A DNA stretch of 64,000 nucleotides from Prado023 sp963788325 (GTDB lineage: Bacteria > Actinomycetota > Actinomycetes > S36-B12 > CAIYMF01), in NCBI GenBank assembly GCA_963788325.1, contig CAWBGJ010000008.1:186001-250000 (forward strand), in the 5' to 3' direction. Below are positions 17,570 to 26,151 of the stretch, piece after piece (within the stretch, counting starts at the first letter, position 1; every line of letters starts with the position of its first letter). Made by a program: the position numbers and the translations under genes. The notes beneath the pieces are model-generated. The model saw only the letters and a list, made by a program, of their open reading frames with translations, did no database searches and was not told the DNA's origin.

Positions 17570-19222
17570 ATGACCGACGGGCCCCTGATCGTCCAGAGTG
17601 ACAAGACCCTCCTGCTGGAGGTCGACCACGCTGACGCCGAGGCGGCCCGCCGCGACATCGCCGCCTTCGCCGAGCTGGAGCGGGCTCCCGAGCACATCCA
17701 CACCTACCGGATCACCCCGCTGGGCCTGTGGAACGCCCGCGCTGCCGGACACGACGCGGAATCGGTGGTGGATGCCCTCATCCGCTACTCGCGCTTCCCG
17801 GTACCGCACGCGCTGCTGGTCGACGTGGCCGAGACGATGGACCGGTATGGCCGGTTGCGCCTGCTCAAGCACCCCACCCATGGGCTGGTCCTCGAGGCCA
17901 GCGACCGGGCAGTCCTGACCGAGGTGCTGCGCAGCCGCAAGGTGGCGCCGATGATTGGTGCGCGCATCGATGCGGACACCGTGGCGGTGCACCCCAGCGA
18001 GCGTGGGGCGATCAAGGCGATCCTGCTGCGCCTGGGCTGGCCGGCCGAGGACCTCGCCGGGTACGTCGATGGCGAGGCGCACCCCATCGACCTGGTCCAG
18101 GACGGCTGGGAGCTGCGCGACTACCAGCGCCAGGCCGCCGAGGGGTTCTGGTTCGGCGGGTCCGGGGTGGTCGTGCTGCCCTGCGGGGCCGGCAAGACCC
18201 TGGTCGGGGCGGCCGCGATGGACCTGGCCAAGGCCACGACCCTGATCCTGGTGACCAACACGGTCTCGGCCCGGCAGTGGCGCGACGAGCTGCTGCGCCG
18301 GACCTCACTGACCGAGGACGAGATCGGCGAGTACTCCGGTGCGCGCAAGGAGGTGCGGCCGGTCACGATCGCGACCTACCAGGTCATGACCACCAAGCGG
18401 AAGGGCACCTACGCCCACCTGGACCTCTTCGACGCCAAGGACTGGGGCCTGATCATCTACGACGAGGTGCACCTGCTGCCCGCGCCGATCTTCCGGTTCA
18501 CCGCCGACATCCAGGCCCGCCGCCGGCTGGGCCTCACCGCGACGCTCGTGCGCGAGGACGGCCGCGAGGGCGACGTGTTCTCCCTGATCGGGCCCAAGCG
18601 CTACGACGTCCCCTGGCGTGAGATCGAGGCACAGGGCTGGATCGCCCCGGCCGACTGCGTCGAGGTGCGCGTGAGCCTGCCCGAGCCGGCTCGGATGGCC
18701 TACGCGATGGCCGAGCCCGACGAGCGCTACCGGCTGGCGGCCACCGCCCGGGAGAAGCAGGCGATCGTCTCCACGCTGGTCGCCCGGCACCCCGACGACC
18801 AGGTGCTGGTGATCGGCCAGTACCTCGACCAGCTCCACGAGCTCGGGGACCTGCTCGGCGTCCCGGTCATCACCGGCGAGACCTCGGTGACCGAGCGCCA
18901 GGAGCTGTTCGGCCTGTTCCGCGAGGGCGAGATCAGCACGCTCGTCGTCTCCAAGGTCGCCAACTTCAGCCTCGACCTGCCGGAGGCCTCCGTGGCGATC
19001 CAGGTCTCGGGATCCTTCGGCTCCCGCCAGGAGGAGGCCCAGCGCCTCGGCCGGATCCTGCGGCCGAAGGCCGACGGCCGCGGGGCGCGCTTCTACACCG
19101 TGGTCACCCGCGACACGGTCGATGCGGACTTCGCTGCGCACCGCCAGCGGTTCCTGGCCGAGCAGGGCTACGCCTACCGGATCGTCGACGCCGACGACAT
19201 CCTCGGTGGCATGGCCGACTGA
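17570..19222 (+). CDS. XPB/ERCC3-type DNA repair helicase
   Basis: A 550-residue superfamily 2 helicase of the bacterial XPB group. Motif I GAGKT at 206-210, motif II DEVH at 298-301, motif III LTAT at 322-325 followed by the XPB-hallmark RED at 328-330, and motif VI EEAQRLGRILRPK near 490. Residues 1-175 form the DRD-containing N-terminal region. In vitro, bacterial XPB proteins unwind DNA 3' to 5'; their repair role is inferred. The helicase-associated gene that often neighbours XPB in actinobacteria (Rv0862c-like in mycobacteria) faces it at 19239-21491. Confidence 0.92.
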   Translation: MTDGPLIVQSDKTLLLEVDHADAEAARRDIAAFAELERAPEHIHTYRITPLGLWNARAAGHDAESVVDALIRYSRFPVPHALLVDVAETMDRYGRLRLLKHPTHGLVLEASDRAVLTEVLRSRKVAPMIGARIDADTVAVHPSERGAIKAILLRLGWPAEDLAGYVDGEAHPIDLVQDGWELRDYQRQAAEGFWFGGSGVVVLPCGAGKTLVGAAAMDLAKATTLILVTNTVSARQWRDELLRRTSLTEDEIGEYSGARKEVRPVTIATYQVMTTKRKGTYAHLDLFDAKDWGLIIYDEVHLLPAPIFRFTADIQARRRLGLTATLVREDGREGDVFSLIGPKRYDVPWREIEAQGWIAPADCVEVRVSLPEPARMAYAMAEPDERYRLAATAREKQAIVSTLVARHPDDQVLVIGQYLDQLHELGDLLGVPVITGETSVTERQELFGLFREGEISTLVVSKVANFSLDLPEASVAIQVSGSFGSRQEEAQRLGRILRPKADGRGARFYTVVTRDTVDADFAAHRQRFLAEQGYAYRIVDADDILGGMAD

Positions 19223-19238
19223 ACAGCCTGCCCGGACA

Positions 19239-21491
19239 TCACGCCTGGGGCGTCTGGACGCCGGTGATGCGGGCCACCGCGAACGTGGCCATCGTGCGCG
19301 ACGTGAGGTCCAGGGCCGTGAGGTAGCCCCCGGCCAGGTGCAGCGGTTCGACCTGATGGTCCTGCGCCACGCCCGTCGGGTCGGCGTACCCGATCCAGAC
19401 CGTTGCCTGCGCGGCAATCGCCCGACGCAGGGCTGCGCCGACGTGGGCGGCGTCGCTGACAGGCACCGGGCGCGTGGCCCGACGTGATGGGGTCAGCGGC
19501 TCGGGCAGGTCGCGGGCGCGCAGGGCCCGGACTGCTGCGGCGGCCAGTGCGGGCGTCACCGGCATACCGGCCTCTGAGGTCTCCCGGGGCCGGACGCGGG
19601 CCCGACGCGGCCCCTCGACGGCCGGCCCCCGGCCCGGTTCGGCCAACAGCGAGTGACCCAGCGCGCGCAGGCGCTCGAGCACGTGCTCGGGGGGCTGCGC
19701 CGAAGCTAGGACAGTGTCGGAGAGGGCGAACAGGCCCAGGACCGTGGCACCCGGGTCGGCCATGATGGTCGCCAGCACCACGGGGTCGTCGCAGCGCAGG
19801 TAGGTGGCCGCGGCACCGATCCGCAGCACGGCATGCCGACGGGCGGTATCGGCGATCAGGTAGGCCAGCGGCTGGGGGAGGGTGCCACGTCGGCCCAGCT
19901 CGCGCACCAGCTCATCGGCTGTCCGACCGGTGTCCAGTGCTCGGCGGATGCTGGCGGCGCTGAACCGGTACACACTGGCGGCACCCACCGACTCTGGGTC
20001 GGCTGCGGCGCGCAGCAGGTCGGCCAGCTCCGGGGTGGGCAGCCCGGGCACGATGGCGGTGAGGTCGGCCTGCAGGATCAACCTGTCGACCTGCTCGGGC
20101 AGCACGCGCGACAGGGCGCTCACGACGCCCAGCAGGTCCTCGTCGGCATCGTCGCGCACGGTGGCCAGCGCGCGTCCGGCGCCGGTCACCGTGCCGCCCA
20201 CCACCAACCCCAGGTCCCGAGCCTCGGCCAGGATGGTGCGCACGCGCTGCGTGCGGGCGGCGTCATGGCGTCGCGGCGCCCACCAGTCCACGGCGGCCGC
20301 GACCTCGTCGTCGGTCCAGTCCCCTTCAGCGGACACCAGCACGCCCAGGACGTCGCGGCGCAGGTCGGGCAGGGTGGGGGCGCCGAGCTCGGGTGCCAGC
20401 GGGCGCTGCCCGGGGCCTGCCGCCGACCGGGGCATCCCCAGCCACGCGGCCAGCAGCCGGGCGTGCGCAGGGGCAGGCGCATCGGCCAGCCACACGTCGA
20501 AGGCCGCGGTCGGTAGCACGGCTCCCGCCTCGTGGGCATCGGGTGCCAGCAGGCCTGCCGCGGCTGCCACCTCGATGAGCAGGGCAGTCGCGGACTCGCT
20601 GGCAGACAGGGCGCGGGAGGTCCGGGTGAGGTCCCGGGCGGGGATCCCACCGGCGCGCAGTGGGGTGGGCGGGGCGTCGGCCCACAGCCGGCCCAACTCG
20701 CCCGTGCGATGCACGGCATCAAGGATCGCCCCGACGGAGCCCGGGTCCACCCGGGCTGGGTCCCGCGCCACGCCAGCAGGCACGGGGGTTGCCAGGTCGA
20801 GCACCACCAGGACCGGGTCCTCGCTGGCCGCACCGCGCAGGATCGCCACGACCTCGCCCGGTAGCGCCACCCGGTCGGTCCCGACCGCGACGAGCACGTG
20901 CTCGGCCAGCAGCCAGTCGATCGGGCTGCGCCGCGGATCGGGCACCCGACGCGCATCGGCCACCGTCCCGATCACCGGCCCGGTCAGCAGGCGGCCCACC
21001 ACTGCCGTGACCTCGGCGGGGGCCGCATCGAGCAGGGCCCGCAGGGAGTCGGGGTCGCGTGCGAAGCCTGCGACGACCGGGTCCAGGGCGGCGACCCGGG
21101 GGCCGCGGTCGCCGGGCACCAACAGGTCCCGGGCCGCGCCGACCAGGTGCAGCGTGCGGTCGGTGCCCCACAGCAGGGCGTCGGCCCGCAGCCGGGTGAT
21201 CGCCGCGCGCACCGCACCACGGGCCGCCAGCTCGGAAAGGTGCGGTCGCAGCAGGGCCCCCAGGGCGGCTGGCCGGACCGGGTCACCGGTCAGGGCCGCG
21301 GCCAGGACCAGGTGCAGGGTCCGCTGGTCACAGCCCCGCAGTGCGGCGGCCACGCTGGCTGGTGAGCCGGCGCGCTGGGCGAGCGTGGCCAGGTCCAGGG
21401 GCATCGGGTGCAGCAGGTCCGGACGCGCGAGCACCAACGCCGCCAGCTGCTCGTCGGTGCGGGCGCGCAGGTCGTCGGCGAGGCTGCGCAT
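19239..21491 (-). CDS. Helicase-associated domain protein, XPB neighbour (Rv0862c-like)
   Basis: A 750-residue protein annotated in actinobacteria as helicase-associated or helicase C-terminal domain protein; it lacks Walker motifs. The N terminus is a run of helical winged-helix-like repeats rich in Ala/Leu/Arg. The C terminus (IGYADPTGVAQDHQVEPLHL, then YLTALDLTSRTMATFAVARI) has the shape of a WYL-like domain. It converges on the XPB gene with 16 nt between stops. I infer a partner role in DNA repair from gene neighbourhood only. The start ATG 21491 is the natural frame start. Confidence 0.75.
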   Translation of the reverse strand: MRSLADDLRARTDEQLAALVLARPDLLHPMPLDLATLAQRAGSPASVAAALRGCDQRTLHLVLAAALTGDPVRPAALGALLRPHLSELAARGAVRAAITRLRADALLWGTDRTLHLVGAARDLLVPGDRGPRVAALDPVVAGFARDPDSLRALLDAAPAEVTAVVGRLLTGPVIGTVADARRVPDPRRSPIDWLLAEHVLVAVGTDRVALPGEVVAILRGAASEDPVLVVLDLATPVPAGVARDPARVDPGSVGAILDAVHRTGELGRLWADAPPTPLRAGGIPARDLTRTSRALSASESATALLIEVAAAAGLLAPDAHEAGAVLPTAAFDVWLADAPAPAHARLLAAWLGMPRSAAGPGQRPLAPELGAPTLPDLRRDVLGVLVSAEGDWTDDEVAAAVDWWAPRRHDAARTQRVRTILAEARDLGLVVGGTVTGAGRALATVRDDADEDLLGVVSALSRVLPEQVDRLILQADLTAIVPGLPTPELADLLRAAADPESVGAASVYRFSAASIRRALDTGRTADELVRELGRRGTLPQPLAYLIADTARRHAVLRIGAAATYLRCDDPVVLATIMADPGATVLGLFALSDTVLASAQPPEHVLERLRALGHSLLAEPGRGPAVEGPRRARVRPRETSEAGMPVTPALAAAAVRALRARDLPEPLTPSRRATRPVPVSDAAHVGAALRRAIAAQATVWIGYADPTGVAQDHQVEPLHLAGGYLTALDLTSRTMATFAVARITGVQTPQA

Positions 21492-21500
21492 CGGGGTGCC

Positions 21501-21743
21501 TCAGTCCTGACGGGCGCGGGCAGCGACCTGGGTGCGCGCCCGGCCCCGACCGCTGCGCAGCAGGCCGATCAGGATCAGGCCCAGCCCCACGCCCCAGAGC
21601 ATCGCCAACCACCAGAACGTGCTCGGCAGCTCGATGTCCGAAACCAGGGGCAGCAGTGCCACAAGGCTGAGCAGCATGCCCAGGGCGGTCACCACCAGCC
21701 CGGCGCGGATCAGCCGATCACCCGGGCGGCGCCGCTCAGGCAT
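21501..21743 (-). CDS. Small two-helix membrane protein
   Basis: An 80-residue protein with two transmembrane segments (about 12-34 and 44-62) and a basic tail. It overlaps the end of the cspB-like gene by eight bases (start ATG 21743) and ends 9 nt before the helicase-associated gene, so all three are probably cotranscribed. It matches in position the Rv0870c-type membrane protein beside mycobacterial cspB. Function unknown. Confidence 0.7.
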   Translation of the reverse strand: MPERRRPGDRLIRAGLVVTALGMLLSLVALLPLVSDIELPSTFWWLAMLWGVGLGLILIGLLRSGRGRARTQVAARARQD

Positions 21744-22119
21744 CGAGGTCGTCGGCCACCGCGCGCAGGACAGCCGCCACCTTGCGGGCCTTGGCGTCAG
21801 CCGGGTACCGACCCTTGCGCAGGTCATTGCCGACGTCGTCGAGCAGCTTGTTCAGCGTCTCGACGATGATGGCCATGTCCTCGGCGGGCTTGCGCTTGCC
21901 CTTGACCACCGACGCCGTCGGCTCGAGCACCTTCAGCGACAGCGCGGTCTTGCCCTTCTTGCCGTCGACCACGCCGAACTCCACCCGCGTGCCGCCCTTG
22001 AGGGTGCTCACGCCGGCGGGCAGCGCGTTTCCGTGGAGGAACACGTCCTCACCCTCGTCGGAGGTCAGGAAGCCGAAGCCCTTCTCCGTGTCGTACCACT
22101 TGACCTTGCCGGTGGGCAC
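21736..22119 (-). CDS. Cold-shock-domain protein, CspB type with C-terminal extension
   Basis: A 127-residue protein. Residues 1-68 form a cold-shock domain with RNP1 KGFGFLT and RNP2 VFLHGNAL, which bind single-stranded RNA or DNA. Residues 70-127 are a helical extension found in the longer actinobacterial CspB proteins. It probably acts as an RNA chaperone. The gene heads a minus-strand group with the small membrane protein and the helicase-associated gene. The start ATG 22119 gives the canonical MPTGKVKWYD opening. Confidence 0.93.
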   Translation of the reverse strand: MPTGKVKWYDTEKGFGFLTSDEGEDVFLHGNALPAGVSTLKGGTRVEFGVVDGKKGKTALSLKVLEPTASVVKGKRKPAEDMAIIVETLNKLLDDVGNDLRKGRYPADAKARKVAAVLRAVADDLDA

Positions 22120-22195
22120 TGTGAACTCCTGGGTGTGCGTGGGATCTGCAACGCTCCAGCGTAGCCCGGCGCGGCCCGGTGCCCCAATCAGCCGA

Positions 22196-22661
22196 TCAGC
22201 GGGGGACGAGCTGGAAGAACCAGTAGCCGCGCTGGCCGTTGGGCCGGGCGGCGGCGATCACCTGCAGAGTGAACCCGGCGCCCTCGGTGGCGACCTGCTC
22301 GGGGAAGGTGAAGCGGTAGTACGTGTCGGTCAGCCCGGCGGCCAACGGCTGCCCTGGCGATGTTCACCGACCAGCCGCCCTCGGCGACCACTGGATCCAC
22401 CGAGATGCCGACCGTGTCGCCGGGGGACACCTCCAGCGCAGCGATTCCCTCGCCCTGCCCGGCCTTGTCCAAGACGTCCTGGGCGCACTCGCGGGGCGTG
22501 AGGCCACCGACCTCTGCGTGCGCCCAGCACAGCGCCTGCACGTGCTCGCTGGAGGTCCCGGACCAGACGGTGACACCCGGGTTGGGCTTCTCGCATCCGG
22601 CCAGCAGGAGCGGGGACAGGACAACGGCGGCGATCGCCAGGGAACGGCGCGGCGACTTCAT
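22196..22661 (-). CDS. Lipoprotein, DUF2771-like (one frameshift)
   Basis: A secreted lipoprotein of about 154 residues. The signal peptide ends in lipobox LLAGC near residue 23. A mature domain follows with PGVTVWSGTSSEHVQALCW and, after the break, TDTYYRFTFPEQVA. One extra base near 22,363 shifts the frame; with it removed the reading continues to a stop at 22,196. The position next to DUF3027 and cspB supports DUF2771, but the family assignment is tentative. Confidence 0.6.
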
Positions 22662-22734
22662 GGGGGTAGCCTATCTGCGTGGTGGCCAACCGCCCCACCC
22701 GGCCGGTGGCCGGTCCGCACGATCCGGGAAGTCC

Positions 22735-23469
22735 ATGACCGAGACCATGCCCACGCGTCCGCGCCGGGCGCCAGCCCTCGACGCCGCCTGCCGCGACGCC
22801 GTCGAGCAGGCCCGCGCTGCAGTGCTCGAGATCGTGCCTGCCGACCACGTCGGCGAGCACCTGGGGGTGGTGGCCGAGGACGACCGCGTCGTGACGCATC
22901 GGTTCGCCTGCCTGGCTCCGGGCTACCGGGGCTGGGTGTGGGCCGTGACCGTGGCGCGTGCGTCCCGGGCCCGCGTCGTGACCGTGGACGAGATCGCGAT
23001 GCTCCCCGGTGCCGCTGCGCTGGTCGCCCCGGCCTGGGTGCCCTGGAGCGATCGGGTCGAGCCCGGTGACCTCGGGGTCGGCGACGTGCTGCCCACCGAG
23101 GTCGATGATCCCCGGCTCGCCCCCGGCTGGTCGGGCCTCGACGACCTCGCCGCGGCCTCTGATGAGCCCGGTCTGCGCCCGAACGGCTGGGAGATCGGGA
23201 TCGGCCGGCGGCGGGTGCTGTCCCCCGAGGGTCGCGACGACGCGGCCAGCCGCTGGATCGCTGGCGAGACCGGTCCGCAGGCCGCGATGGCCCGGTCGGC
23301 GCCCGGCTCGTGCAGCTCCTGTGGCTTCCTGATGCCGATCGGCGGGCCGACCGGGTCCGCGTTCGGGGTCTGCGCCAACGGGATGTCGCCGGCCGATGGC
23401 CGCGTGGTCGCGCTGACCTATGGCTGCGGGGCCCACTCCGAGGCCACCCCGGACCGCCCCCGCGGGTGA
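22735..23469 (+). CDS. DUF3027 domain protein
   Basis: A 244-residue actinobacterial protein of unknown function. DUF3027 features are FACLAPGYRGWVWAVTVAR near residue 60 and the C-terminal cysteine pairs SCSSCGFLMP, FGVCANGMSP and YGCGAHSE, which look like a zinc-binding site. It is commonly found beside cold-shock and DUF2771 genes, as here. The start ATG 22735 is the first in frame. Confidence 0.85.
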   Translation: MTETMPTRPRRAPALDAACRDAVEQARAAVLEIVPADHVGEHLGVVAEDDRVVTHRFACLAPGYRGWVWAVTVARASRARVVTVDEIAMLPGAAALVAPAWVPWSDRVEPGDLGVGDVLPTEVDDPRLAPGWSGLDDLAAASDEPGLRPNGWEIGIGRRRVLSPEGRDDAASRWIAGETGPQAAMARSAPGSCSSCGFLMPIGGPTGSAFGVCANGMSPADGRVVALTYGCGAHSEATPDRPRG

Positions 23470-23591
23470 GGCGATGGACCCGCGTGCCCGCCGATTCGTC
23501 ACTCTGGCCGTGCTGATCGGGTTGGTCGCGCTCACCCTGCTGCGCTGCGCTGCGCTGATCGGTGCGCGACCGGCCGGGTTAGGGTGCTGCC

Positions 23592-23882
23592 ATGCCCGAT
23601 CACCCCGCGCCGCTCGAACCCGCCGAGGGCAACCTCGTCGGGGCGGCGCTCTGGGGCATCGGCGCGTGGGTGGTCGCCGGTGGGGTCCTGATCGTGCTGC
23701 GCGACCAGTTGGCCGAGAACGAGAGGTCCTGGTGGGCCTGGACCGCGCTGGCGGGGGTGCTCGTCGGGCTGGTGCAGCTGGCCCTGTACGGCCGGCGCGC
23801 CAGCCTGCACCGGAGCCGAGCCGATGCAGCCAGCCCGACCCCGGCCCCAGGCCCGGCTCCGATGGTCGAGCCGCCGTCCTGA
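23592..23882 (+). CDS. DUF2530 small membrane protein
   Basis: A 96-residue membrane protein with two hydrophobic helices (about 15-36 and 47-65) and a Pro/Ala-rich tail. The segment VGAALWGIGAWVVAGG and the LRDQLAENERSWWAW loop fit DUF2530, often linked to DUF3027. Function unknown. Between it and DUF3027 a further frame starts at ATG 23474 (MDPRARRFVTLAVLIGLVAL); it may be another tiny membrane protein broken by an indel. Confidence 0.75.
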   Translation: MPDHPAPLEPAEGNLVGAALWGIGAWVVAGGVLIVLRDQLAENERSWWAWTALAGVLVGLVQLALYGRRASLHRSRADAASPTPAPGPAPMVEPPS

Positions 23883-23915
23883 GCAGGGCACGATGAGCAG
23901 CGGCGGCGCCGGCCG

Positions 23916-24921
23916 ATGGGAGTGGGAGCAGTCCTGGCCCTCGGACTCGTCCTGGGCTCAGGTGTGCCGGCGAGCGCCACGGCCCCGACCGTGCGCCCGG
24001 CGGTGCTGGGCTCCGGCGATGAGGTGCTCTGCGAGTTCGACACCGGGCTGCTGCCCGAGGTCAGCGGGATCGCACTGTCCGCGCAGCACCCCGACACACT
24101 GTGGATGACCAACGACTCCGGTGGCGGCCCCTACCTGTACGCGCTGGACACCACGGACTGCTCGATCCGGGCGACGCTGACGCTGCTGGACACCCCGGCC
24201 CGGGACCATGAGGCCCTGGCGATCGGCCGTGATGAGCAGGGCCGGGACGTCATCTGGGTCGGCGACCTCGGGGACAACCGCGACTCCTGGCCCTATGCCC
24301 GCATCCACAAGGTGATCGAGCCCGAGCGCCTGCGCGATGCGGACGTGCCGGTCACGACCTACCGGTTCACCTTTCCGGGCGGGGCCGTGAACGCAGAGGC
24401 CCTGATGGCCGATCCGAAGAAGGAACGGCTCTGGGTCATCTCCAAGCAGGACGGCGTCGGGGGCGTCTACTCCTTGCCCAGCCCGATGAGCGACTCGCAG
24501 ACCCCGATGGAAGCAACCCGGGTCGGCGCCAGCCCGGGCGCTGGTCACCGACGCCGCGATGGCTCCCGGTGGCAAGCGGTTCGTGGTGCGTGACTACCTC
24601 TCGGCCGAGGTGTTCTCGGGTAAGCCGCCAGGCGAGGCGCAGGCGAGGTTCGGCCTGCCGTTGCAGCCGCAGGGCGAGGCCGTCACGTGGACCGCAGACG
24701 GTCGTAGTCTGCTGATCGCCTCCGAGCGCTCCGGGCAGCTGACCCGGGTCGATGTGCCCGCCACGGCGCTGGGCACCGACGGCGGGATCGCGGGGGCGCT
24801 GCCCAGGGTCGCCGGGTTCGACATCTATCCCTACGTCCGGATCGCGGCGGTGGCCCTGGCCAGCCTCATCGCCCTGATCCTGCTGCGCCGGTCGGCTCGC
24901 CGGCGCCGCCGTCGTCGTTAG
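23916..24921 (+). CDS. Secreted, membrane-anchored beta-propeller-like protein (frameshifted)
   Basis: A protein of about 335 residues: signal peptide (MGVGAVLALGLVLGSG), then repeated beta-propeller-like blades (GIALSAQHPDTLWMTNDSGG, EALAIGRDEQGRDVIWVGDL, ALMADPKKERLWVISK), and a C-terminal membrane anchor with an Arg-rich tail. One inserted G in CCCGGG near 24,538 splits it; the second part restarts as VVRDYLSAEVFSG. The start may instead be ATG 23893 with a missing base. Its role is unknown; a lactonase- or phytase-like propeller is possible. No catalytic signature was found. Confidence 0.6.
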
Positions 24922-24933
24922 ACCTCGGGCCGC

Positions 24934-26073
24934 TCAGGCCAGCTGCGACACGACGTGGTCGATGCTGCGGGTCAGCGCCGCCACGTCGGCCGGGTCGATC
25001 GAGGGGAACATCGCCACCCGCAACTGGTTGCGGCCCAGCTTGCGGTAGGGCTCGGTGTCCACGATCCCGTTGGCGCGCAGCGCCTTGGCCACGGCGCTGG
25101 CGTCGATCGAGGAGTCGAAGTCGATCGTGCCCACGACGTTGCTGCGCTTGGCCGGGTCCACCACGTAGGGAGTCGCGAAGTCGCTGGCCGCTGCCCAGCC
25201 GTACAGCGCGTCGGCCGAGGCCGCGGTGCGGGCGGTCGTGAAGGCCATGCCGCCCTGGGCGTTGAACCAGTCGACCTGCTCGGCCATCATCAGGATGGTC
25301 GCCAGGGCCGGGGTGTTGTAGGTCTGCTCCAGGCGGGAGTTGTCCAGGGCGATCTTGAGGTCCAGGAACGCCGGCACCCAGCGGCCGGAGGCGGCGATGG
25401 ACTCGATCCGCTCCACTGCCGCAGGGGAGAGCAGGGCGAACCAGAGCCCGCCGTCGGAGGCGAAGCACTTCTGCGGGGCGAAGTAGTAGGCGTCGAACTG
25501 AGCCGGGTCCACGGCCAGGCCACCGGCCGCGGAGGTGGCGTCGAAGGCCATCAGGGCACCGTCGTCGGCGCCGGCCACCCGGGTCGGGGTGATCGCCACG
25601 CCTGTGGAGGTCTCGTTGTGCGGGCTGCCGTACAGGTCGATGCCAGCCTCGGCGGTGAACTGCGGGGCGTCGCCGGGCTCGGAGGTGATCACCGTCGGCT
25701 CGCCGAGGTGCGGGGCGGTCTTCGCGGCCTTGGCGAACTTCGAGCCGAACTCGCCGAAGGTCAGGAACTGCGCGCGGTCGCGGATCAGGCCGAACGTGGC
25801 CGCATCCCAGAACGCGGTGGATCCCCCGTTGCCCAGGATGACCTCGTATCCCTCGGGCAGGGCGAACAGCTCGGCCAGCCCGGAACGCACCCGAGCGACC
25901 TGCGACCGCACGGTCTTCTGCCGGTGCGAGGTGCCCAGGATCGAGGTGGCCGCCCCGCGCAGGGCGTCGACCTGCTCGACGCGGACCTTCGACGGGCCGC
26001 AGCCGAACCGTCCGTCGGCAGGCAGCAGATCAGCGGGGATCGTGATGGTCGTCGGGTCCAGAGTGGTGCTCAC
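24934..26073 (-). CDS. serC: Phosphoserine aminotransferase
   Basis: A 379-residue class V aminotransferase that makes 3-phosphoserine from 3-phosphohydroxypyruvate and glutamate, in serine biosynthesis. Actinobacterial SerC features are FGCGPSKVR at the N terminus, LGTSHRQKTVRSQV, and the PLP-lysine region DAYYFAPQKCFASDGG. The start is GTG 26073. It lies 78 nt downstream of citrate synthase on the same strand, across a G-rich tract. The gene is intact. Confidence 0.95.
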   Translation of the reverse strand: MSTTLDPTTITIPADLLPADGRFGCGPSKVRVEQVDALRGAATSILGTSHRQKTVRSQVARVRSGLAELFALPEGYEVILGNGGSTAFWDAATFGLIRDRAQFLTFGEFGSKFAKAAKTAPHLGEPTVITSEPGDAPQFTAEAGIDLYGSPHNETSTGVAITPTRVAGADDGALMAFDATSAAGGLAVDPAQFDAYYFAPQKCFASDGGLWFALLSPAAVERIESIAASGRWVPAFLDLKIALDNSRLEQTYNTPALATILMMAEQVDWFNAQGGMAFTTARTAASADALYGWAAASDFATPYVVDPAKRSNVVGTIDFDSSIDASAVAKALRANGIVDTEPYRKLGRNQLRVAMFPSIDPADVAALTRSIDHVVSQLA

Positions 26074-26091
26074 CGTGGGAGTCCTTGTCGT

Positions 26092-26125
26092 GGGTGGGTG
26101 GGTGCGGGGTGGGTGGGGTGGTGGG
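26092..26125 (+). promoter_or_regulatory. G-quadruplex-prone tract between citrate synthase and serC
   Basis: Seven runs of three or four G on the plus strand with one- to four-base spacers (GGGTGGGTGGGTGCGGGG and onward). This is the template strand for both flanking minus-strand genes. The tract may fold as a G-quadruplex and pause transcription or affect the serC leader. The motif is seen; function is inferred. Confidence 0.6.
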
Positions 26126-26151
26126 TCAACCAGAGCCGGGCACGGCCGGCG

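Noticed and set aside
19882..21510. 542-codon plus-strand frame over the helicase-associated gene
   Set aside because: Ser/Arg/Ala-rich shadow frame without domain features.
23474..23600. Possible tiny membrane protein between DUF3027 and DUF2530
   Set aside because: Begins well (MDPRARRFVTLAVLIGLVAL), but the frame has no stop at a sensible place unless an indel is assumed; not supported enough to list.
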